Shown: positions 13,604 to 22,500 of the stretch, piece after piece
Position numbering within the stretch: the first letter of the stretch is position 1
Layout of the letters: each line of letters starts with the position of its first letter
DNA from: a virus
IMG/VR virus record: IMGVR_UViG_3300022602_000399
Coordinates: 1-24,861 of that record
Strand: one strand, 5' to 3'
DNA: 24,861 nucleotides
Position numbers and translations under genes: made by a program
The notes under the pieces: generated by a model
What the model was told of the DNA's origin: nothing
Database searches by the model: none
The model's input: only the letters and a program-made list of their open reading frames with translations

Positions 13604-15843
13604 TATATAGCACCAGTGAAGATTATGTAGTTAATAGTTTGATAAGGATTCATTACATCAACAGGAATACCAGTCGCACCGTTAACGCTACCTGTATTTA
13701 AAATACCGTTACCAACAGCGCCAGTACCTGGAGTACCTACGTTACCAATTGCATTCTTGTCCGGAGCTTCTTTTGGAGTATTGACTGCATAGAATTGACT
13801 AGTTCCGTCATTTAAACTATGATTGTGGTCAGGCAAATTAGAAGAAATTAATGTAACTGTTCCGTTAGATTGTGCATTTCCAGAGCCTACTGTGCTAGCA
13901 CTTGCTTCTGTAACACGATGTGCTACATTGCTAATGTTGCCAGTCAAGTCAGTTGTAGTAGAAATTAAAGTTCCAGATCCGTCTTTACTAGGAACAGAGC
14001 CGTTATTGTTCATGTTATCTGCACCTAATGGGAATCTACCTCTTAGGTCAGGCAATGCAAACGTTCCTAAGCCTTTTAAACTTCCAGATGCTTTATAAGT
14101 ATATCCGATAACGCTATAAAGAGCCGAATAAGCTGAAATCAATACTTCAGATCCATCGCATAACAAATATCCTGAAGGAATAATTGTACCTGCAAATGGT
14201 AAAATTGTAGCGATAGGTACCAATGCTTGATGGTTAAACAATGTACTCTTGGTCATTTTTAACAAACCGGTACCTTGTCTATACACTAACAAGTTATCGT
14301 TAGCATAAGAATCTTGAGCAGGTGTTTGATTTGCAATAAAATCTGAACTAATTGATGTTTGGAATACTGCTGTACCAGTAGTAGTTTGTCCGTTGTAACT
14401 AAATCCTGGACTAGTTACATCGCCTACCATAGTGAAACTTGTAGGACTTGCTAATGCGGCTGCGGTTCCACTGATACTTCCTTCTAAAGTTCCAGTAAAT
14501 GTTCCACTGAAGTTTCCTGAGAAATTATTCGCATAAACGTTTCTAAAACTTCTTGTACTAGTTCCAATATCATACACACCTGCAGATACCAATGGTATAT
14601 TTAAATTTGATGCTTCTGTTGAACTAGTTGAATAACCTGGTAATAAAACTGCTGTAGCAATTGGAGTGCCGGTATTATCAAGACTATTAAGTGTATTTGT
14701 GCCATAACTAGTTATGTTTCCACCAAATGTACTCGACTTAGCAACACTTAATCCGCCTTGAGTAACAATACTACCAGTTGCAGTAGTAAATGCAGTACCT
14801 GAAGTATAACTACTATCAATAGTGCCTGTAATGTTTAATGCGCCGTTTAGGCCATTAGTACTATCATCTCTAATAGTTACTGTTCCCTTAACATCTAAAG
14901 TTGTCAATGGAGCAATATTATTGAATCCAACTCCTAACTTACCAGTTGCATCTACGTGCATGATAGTGTTAGTCGACGCATTGTATGTTAGAACAAAGTT
15001 AATTCCAACACCACTGTTAGTAGATTTTATTGTTGGGACAGCATTTTCAATATCTAATGTAAATCCTAGGGTAGAACCTAAACGAATACCAGTATCAGAT
15101 TGAATATTAAGAACAGAATTTATAGTATTAGTTGTACCGTCAGTGGTTACAAATTTATCAGCAGTAATTCGTTTGTTGTAATTAAGTAATAGAGCATCTG
15201 CTTGTTGAGCAGTTCCCCAGAAGCGAGCAAGACTAGATGAGTTATTTGCATCGACAGTACTTAAATTAACACCTTCGTAAATTGTACTGAATCCAGAAAT
15301 AGTAGTCTTAGGTGTAAATTGATTATTACTAATAATAGAAATTCTACTGTTATTAGCATACATTGAAAGTACGTTGTAAGATATATTGTTTGTATCAACA
15401 ATGGCTTCAACTACCGGACCAGTCTGAGCGCCTGTACTGAATTGAGGACCAACTAATAACCAGTTAGATCCTGAAAATATATACAACTGACTAGTAGTTG
15501 TGTTTGCCCATAAATCGCCTGCAATACTGTTTGCTACGGCAGGCGCAGTAGAACTTTTCTTTAGACTACCTGCTGTAGTCCATGTTGTACCATCGTAAAC
15601 TTTTAAAATATTAGAACTAGTATCGTACCACAACTGTCCTTGAATAGGATAAGTCGGGCTAGTCGGTGATGCAAAATTTTCTAGTAAGTGTAAAAAATCA
15701 TCTGCAAGAATAGGAGCATAGTTAGGATAGTTTTGTCCTATGAAGGACAAACTAGTCGCAGAATTATTTACAGTACCATCTTGAACTGTAATCGGCGGCT
15801 TATTTGGATTTGTGTTGTCAGTAAATTGAACTTGATAAGTCAT
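13603..15843 (-). CDS. Tail fibre protein with tail-collar domain (746 aa)
   Basis: The N-terminal module is shared with two downstream genes: FIGQNYPNYA, DDFLHLLENFA, QGQLWYDTS and LKVYDGTTW (about 1-90). A long Ser/Thr-rich beta shaft follows. From about residue 544 a phage tail-collar domain (PF07484-type) is clear: PFAGTIIPSGYLLCDGSEV, a helix with YSALYSVIGYTY, then FALPDLRGRFPLGA. PDHNH lies at about 673, and the end is NPYQTINYIIFTGAI. In T4-like phages such domains are found in short tail fibre (gp12-like) and receptor-binding proteins. It starts 10 bases after the 203-aa gene, with AAGGAG (15850-15855) overlapping that gene's stop. It ends in a TAATG overlap with the 643-aa gene. Confidence 0.88.
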   Translation of the reverse strand: MTYQVQFTDNTNPNKPPITVQDGTVNNSATSLSFIGQNYPNYAPILADDFLHLLENFASPTSPTYPIQGQLWYDTSSNILKVYDGTTWTTAGSLKKSSTAPAVANSIAGDLWANTTTSQLYIFSGSNWLLVGPQFSTGAQTGPVVEAIVDTNNISYNVLSMYANNSRISIISNNQFTPKTTISGFSTIYEGVNLSTVDANNSSSLARFWGTAQQADALLLNYNKRITADKFVTTDGTTNTINSVLNIQSDTGIRLGSTLGFTLDIENAVPTIKSTNSGVGINFVLTYNASTNTIMHVDATGKLGVGFNNIAPLTTLDVKGTVTIRDDSTNGLNGALNITGTIDSSYTSGTAFTTATGSIVTQGGLSVAKSSTFGGNITSYGTNTLNSLDNTGTPIATAVLLPGYSTSSTEASNLNIPLVSAGVYDIGTSTRSFRNVYANNFSGNFSGTFTGTLEGSISGTAAALASPTSFTMVGDVTSPGFSYNGQTTTGTAVFQTSISSDFIANQTPAQDSYANDNLLVYRQGTGLLKMTKSTLFNHQALVPIATILPFAGTIIPSGYLLCDGSEVLISAYSALYSVIGYTYKASGSLKGLGTFALPDLRGRFPLGADNMNNNGSVPSKDGSGTLISTTTDLTGNISNVAHRVTEASASTVGSGNAQSNGTVTLISSNLPDHNHSLNDGTSQFYAVNTPKEAPDKNAIGNVGTPGTGAVGNGILNTGSVNGATGIPVDVMNPYQTINYIIFTGAI

Positions 15844-15853
15844 CTATAGCTCC

Positions 15854-16465
15854 TTAAACAGACACAAGGCCAGTTAAACTTTGTATTCTTACAGTATAAT
15901 CAATTTGAATCAATCTGTTCAAACTTTTTAATACAGGATGGAATATAACATGGGTTAACAACAAACTTTCACCGGTTGAACTGTAACTTACTAATCCTAA
16001 TTCATCAAATGTGAAGGTGCTGTTTGTTCCGGCTGTGTTATCAAACGCAGTTTGTGTGCTAGGCTCACCGTAATCTAATAAGCAACTAACAAATAAATCT
16101 GAATAAGTAGTGCCAGTTGTGTGACGGACTTCAGATAAATTTCTAGTAGGGTCAGTATTTGCGGCACTGTTAGGATCTACTACCTTGGCATACTGTTGGC
16201 TATACAAACTAGCATTGGTTCCGCTAGTATTCGGTGTAAGATATGTAATAATACCGGTAGGATCGATACTAGTTCCGCCGTTACCAAATGCCATTTGATA
16301 CACAAATCCGCCTGTAGAACTATTAGCTAATGAGCTAGCCAATGCAATACTCATGTTTTCATAGTGGATAGCATTACGCTTGTTCACATAAGTTGTCTTA
16401 GTTTCTGGGTCATGAATGTGAATATGCCCTTCTATATGAATTCCGGTTACGTCTTTTGTCTGCAT
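15854..16465 (-). CDS. Structural protein with N-terminal His cluster (203 aa)
   Basis: The N-terminus IHIEGHIHIHDPETKTTYV has alternating histidines (H10, H14, H16, H18) and is followed by NKRNAIHYENMS, a block I recall from structural proteins of T4-like phages of aquatic bacteria. Later segments (GFVYQMAFGNGG, LSEVRHTTGT, TFDELGLVSY, THVIFHPVLK, LIQIDYTVRIQS) form a regular beta pattern. Function is not known; position among the tail genes points to a tail or baseplate structural role. It has a late-type box at 16486-16493 and is the first gene of a three-gene unit. Confidence 0.82.
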   Translation of the reverse strand: MQTKDVTGIHIEGHIHIHDPETKTTYVNKRNAIHYENMSIALASSLANSSTGGFVYQMAFGNGGTSIDPTGIITYLTPNTSGTNASLYSQQYAKVVDPNSAANTDPTRNLSEVRHTTGTTYSDLFVSCLLDYGEPSTQTAFDNTAGTNSTFTFDELGLVSYSSTGESLLLTHVIFHPVLKSLNRLIQIDYTVRIQSLTGLVSV

Positions 16466-16485
16466 GGTTAACTCTCTTTATCTGT

Positions 16486-16493
16486 TATTTATC
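16486..16493 (-). promoter_or_regulatory. Late-type promoter box GATAAATA
   Basis: Minus-strand GATAAATA ends 21 bases before ATG 16465 and lies in the 48-base gap after the giant gene. It is the third box with an ATAAATA core at 21-23 bases before a structural gene start. Confidence 0.65.
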
Positions 16494-16513
16494 CGTGTTT
16501 ATAATGTGCTACT

Positions 16514-19500
16514 TTAATACTTTTTGCCAGCACGATAGTATTCTGCATACTCTATACCTTGTTCTGCTTTGATAAAATTAGCAACTTTACTGTCATCGTA
16601 CAGTATATTTGTATAGCTATCCCATACAGATCCAGTACGTTGCACAACAGTTACCTGCGTACTAGTAGGCAGATTATTAGTCAAATACACCAACGGTAAT
16701 GTACCATCAACTGAAAAATCAGCATCAAATTTAACATCGCCTGCTGGACTGTACGGTGCTTGATTAACGTTGAACACGCTGAATGGAGCTTTCTTCAATC
16801 GGATATTTCCTACAAAGAATTTCCAACACACGCTATATTCTGCATCAGTTTGCACAGTAGTTGTGGTGCCATTTGCATTTATTGTTACAATAGTAACTGC
16901 ATCGAAGAAATTGCTTCCTCCAATATTATCTTGAATACACTGATAAGTGTATCCACCTACATTTACAATAGTTCCTTGAGAGTAAACGATGTTAGCGATC
17001 CAATCACCGGCTTCCGCATATCCACCAACAAATACTTCAATTTGATCTGTCTGACCTCTTCCTGGAACGATGCTTGTTGGGTACAGAGCCCAGTATGGGG
17101 TTTGAACTCCTACTATTGTCGTAGTTGTCGCAGGAGAATAATCTATTCCATACTTTCTGTTACTTAGAACAGGTACAGATTGTATACAATAATAATAATT
17201 ATTTTCATATATAACTACAGTATTGACACTATATGCAATGGACGACGAGTATGTTGATCCAAAAGTGTATCCTCGAGATGTAAACCATGCAACAACTCCA
17301 GTACTATCAGATGAAGACCCTTTAACAGGGACAGCACCTGGTGTTGTATAGAATGTCTCGGTACCAAGTACTGCTGAATAGTTGATTTCGTATACACCTA
17401 CACCGCCCGCTGTTCCGCTAATTTGTGAAGTAACTTTAGTTCCTGATGGCAAATATACCGAAGCACTAGTAATCGTCGATCCGATTGTAATAGGAATAGC
17501 AGGCGGAGTAGTAACTGTTAATAAATTACCTGCAAGGCCAATTGTTCCATTACTTAATGTTGCTTCAAATGGTTCGTAAACATCTAATTGGATTATTCCT
17601 GTTCCGTTAGACAGTATTGTCGATACTGTCACTGTGTCGGTATAAGGAATTGTTTCACTAGAACTAATATCTTGTACATAAGTACCTGCAAGATTATATT
17701 TTGCAATACCGGTTCCTAATACTCCTCTGCGTAGCTGGCTCAATACATTTCCAGTCTTGGCAAAATAATGAATTCTCTCGCCTTGAATTTCAATAAGTCC
17801 TGGCAAATTATGTGCCGCATTAGGTTCTTGGAAATTAGATCCATCTTCTAATACAATAGTAGTATCACTCCAGTTTAAATCTTGCGCTAACGTAGTGCGT
17901 TTGTTTAAACTTAAACGACTATATGTTGTGTTATTCAACATGTCTTTAAATTGAACATACGCAATTGCCGGTGTTAATACTGTTGATCCGAATGTTAATA
18001 ATTCTATTCGATCCGACACACTAGGCATTGCAGATAACTGAATAGTAATATGATCTTCGTTTAGTCTGTAATCGACTCCTGGAACTAATAAGTTTCCGTT
18101 TTGAATTACCCAGACATAATTTTCATTTGTCACAGCTCTTTCTAATACAAGTAAGCCGCCTTCAGAAGCACTTACTCGATAAAATTCTGGACTGTTTGCT
18201 GTTAAATTAGATGTAGAATTAATACTTATATTTGTTCGTTCCAAATCAATGCTGTCATGTTGGTATGAGCTAATTATTTCAATAGCCGTACCTGGAGTAT
18301 AAATTTCTGTGAATGTTATCTGTCTGGTACTGGCATTGTAACTATATCCTGTTGTTAACAAGACGCTAACAATAAGTTCTTTACCAATATAAGAATTAAG
18401 AATTGTATTGGTAATTGTAATAGTAATTCCGCTTAAATCAACAGAGTAATCTCTTCCTGCCAATAATAAGTTATTATCAATTAATACAGAAACATTATAT
18501 GCTGGAACAGAGAACGGAGCAATTTTATTAGAATCAACAACATACTGTGTTTGTCCAGCTATTACTGTGAAATAAGAATTTACAGGAGCAGATAATATCG
18601 TGTTGTTTACTCGAACAATCATATAAGATTCATCAGGTAGTGAGTTGCCTATAATATTTTGTAATGTATATGTAGCGCCACCGTGTGCCGTAATTGTTTC
18701 TGCATTTGTAATAGCAAAAGACTGTGTAGACCCTTTAACTATAATGTAATTTATTAATACGCCAACTGCTGGTGCAACTGCAAATCTAATACCTACTGAA
18801 TTGACAGATACGTAAGAAGAATCTGTTTCAAATAAAACTACAGTACTAGGAATACCATTTTCAAATACTCCAGCAGTAATATTACTGAACCAAGGAGATT
18901 GTGTTACGAACTCAGTAGTAGTACCATCGCCGACGAATGAATCAATATCTAATATGTTGTCGCCAGCATAGCTGATAACAAAAATACTTAAAATCTTGTC
19001 TGCCGATGGAACAGATGTAAGAACAATTTGTTGATTTTCAAAATCAGTTTCGTAATCAACTCCGTATGTCTTAATTGATCCGTCAAGTTTTACAATTACT
19101 CCTCGAGGGGTAGTCATCGGAACAGATACTGGAAATTCAAATTTTGTTCCGTCAGTAACATAATTATCAACTTTGATATTTGCAGATCCAGATGGTATTC
19201 TATCAAACACTTTAATTGCTAAAGTATCAACCACTTGTCCCGGTACAACTTCTTCAGGTGCTGGGCTCGACATAGTAGTGTTAAAACCATCGCCATCTAA
19301 TATAATATCATCAGCATTAATTCCTAATGCGGTTGAATACGCTAAGTCGCCGCCTGACAAATTAGAATCCTGTCCTAATACTGAGAATGAACCATCGCTC
19401 GATTCTTCACGGAATATAAATTTATCTCCGACATTTGGAAAACCTGGGATAGTGCTTGGAATATACACCACACCAGTTAGTCCGTCAGATACAATCGGAG

Positions 19501-22500
19501 GCATAACTGCATATTGATTAGTCGGAGATGACATTGTATTCATGTCAAAATCGGCGGCATCAATTTTTATAGGGTCTACGTAACCGTAAATGTATACAGT
19601 AACTCCAATCGGTGGAGGTTCTGAAAATATTACAGAAAGGACTCCTGACAAATAATCTGTAGGAGCTGTTAAGTTTCTAGTGAATGTAATCGCTACTCCA
19701 TCAGGAATATTACTGTAGAAAATTTGACTTAGTGTAATTAAAGTTTTTCCTGCACTTGAAGAAACGCTAGTAATCGTAGTATTATGTCCAAATGCAAATG
19801 TATATCCTGCTACATCACAAGTAACAATGTCGCCTTCTTGAATATTAGAACTATATACAACCGATAACTGTGTTGAGCCGGCTGTATTTTCTACAAATTT
19901 TAATGTCTCGCCAATGGTTGGAATCGATACTGGAGGTGAACTTAGTACAACATTATGTGCATCGATAATTTTAACAACCGATTGTGTAGTAAAGCCTGTA
20001 CCAACAACACCCATACCGATTAAAACTCCAACTGTACTGCTAACAGTTAGCGTTGTTCCTAAGTTAAAGAAACTATAGTATCCAGAAGCAATAGTTTGTG
20101 CTGTTATACTAATTGGAGATGAAATAGATCCGGCTGATGCTGAAGTACTAATTGTGTAAGTACCGATGCCTCCTGAGCTACTGCCCATCTGTTCAAGAAT
20201 AGTTGTACCTGTTGAAATTCCTGATCCGCTAATTACACTTCCTACTGTTATAGGAAGGCTAGGAGAAGTAGTAACAGTTAACGTAGTTCCTGATATGTAT
20301 CCAGAAAATGTAGTAGACAAGTTAAGATTAGCTGATAGAGATACTACATTGTCTTGCACAAATGATACGTAAGTGCCGTAAGGAACTCCATAACCTGATA
20401 CATATTGTCCTGCAACAATGTCAGTTACTGAATCAAATGTAATAGATTGCTGACCGCTTGTGCCACCAGTAGCTTGTAGCGCAGTTAATACTATGATACC
20501 AACTGGGTATGTAGTACCTTGAGCAGTAGTAGTTATACTTGTGCCGCCAATCGTTGTTGATGTCGATGTAAAATATACAGTAGGATTAACTTGATAGTTA
20601 TAATAAAAAATTGTAGTATTAGCATCATAGATATCAGGTGTTATTAATGTAGATGTTACCGACAATGGTGAATAATAAACATCGATAATTGTGCCTTCTG
20701 GGAAAATTGTAGGCATCACTGTGTGATAGTCATCTGTTCCTCCGCTAAATGGGAATAACATTTTATAATCTGTATATTTAGAATCAACTAGGCCCCATGA
20801 GTCTGTTCCAAACGGAAGGTTGGCCCAGCCACCGCTGGCTGTGAATCCTAAATTGCCCACAACTGCTCCGCCGTAATCGACACCAGTCATTAACTGAGCA
20901 GGGTCTTTACCTGGCATTCCACTAATTGGATCATAATAGAAGTTAATTCTTTCTACTGCATCTAAGACGGAAATATCTTTAGTATATTTTATTGTAACAG
21001 TTTGAGATTCTGAAATAATAAAATTAAATTTAATTTTACCAGAGTATTGTGTGAATCCAGAAGATTTAGATTCCACAACACTTAATGTGTAGTCTTCTCT
21101 AAGAACCGGAACAGTTGTGTTGTAAGTATTGTCGACAATGGTTACTGTTGATTTTCCATAACGGATATCCGGTGCCCATGCTAAGGATAGTGTCGTTGAT
21201 CCTGTGCCTGGGAACGTTTCTGTTACATCCATACTACCGATTAATGGTTTTTGTCCTATTCTATCAAATTTCATACCAAGTAAATTTGAACGAACAACAC
21301 TATCACCTATTACCGCAACTAGTCTAGCAGGAGTTCCGCCAACTGCAAGGCCGCCTACAACTGTAACAGTTGGTGCTGATAAGAATCCGCTGCCTGGAGA
21401 TTTTAAAATTACTCTATTAATGACTCCGTTTGTAAAGAATACGTTTGCAGAAGCGCCTGATCCGCTATTGCTATCAAATACAACAGTCGGTTGCGTAACA
21501 TAGCCTAATCCGCCTGACACTATAATCAATTCAGTTATCGTAAATCCTACGTTATCTAACCAGAATTTCCAAGGATACGTTGTAATTGCGTTTATATCTG
21601 ATGTAATTTTTCCATCTACTACTGTAGCATTAATTACAGTCAATGCATTGTTTACAATCGTAGCTGGCAAGTCAAAGTCAGTTACAGGAGTATCTGCAAG
21701 ATCTACTCCGTTAGGTGTTCCAGTACCTACATACTGACTAATGTATTCTCTTACTTTAGTTCTATATGGCTTAACTTCTGAAACATAATCTTGAAAATTA
21801 CTTAGGTTATCGACAGGATAATACACAGGCTGACTTAATGCTCCAACATTGTGTGTAGCACGTACAAAACTAGTTTTAAAAATCCAATCTACATATATCT
21901 GTTCACTTAATGCGTATTTTATACTTCTAAAGAATAAATCTAAATAATTTTCATATAAAGAATCTATTAAAATATTTTCTTGTAATGTTTCTAAAATAAT
22001 ACGCAACTCTAATGCCGCTTTAACGTCAAATCCTGAGTCATCAAAAATACTTGAATCGTAACCCACAGCAGAAGTGCTAGTTTCATATAGACTAGAATTA
22101 AACTGAATAGTTCCGTTTTGCATTGCGATTGTTTTATAACTTAAGGTCCAATCAGTACTAGAAGAATTTGCATATTTTTCTAATAGCAACCATCCACCTG
22201 TATTAACTGTAAGAATTTTTACAATGTCTCCAACTTTAGGAGATATAAAGTTTAAATCAACGAATGTTTGTACAGCATAATCAGGCGCAGTGAACTGATT
22301 ATATCCAGTTGCGTACCAATCTACATAAGACCAGTAATCACGAACATCATAAGACTTGGTCAAAGTACGAGACCATTTTCCTGTAACTGTTTTAGTATTA
22401 ACATCGTAGAATGCAGGATTAAATGCATAGATACTCCATGCACCACCGGCTTGACTATCACTTAATACTAGTACAGAATAATCTCGTATGATAGCAGTAG

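Noticed and set aside
13823-15103. Plus-strand open frames opposite the fibre genes
   Set aside because: They have fibre-gene codon shadows, no ribosome sites and no coherent domains; the same applies to those opposite the giant gene.
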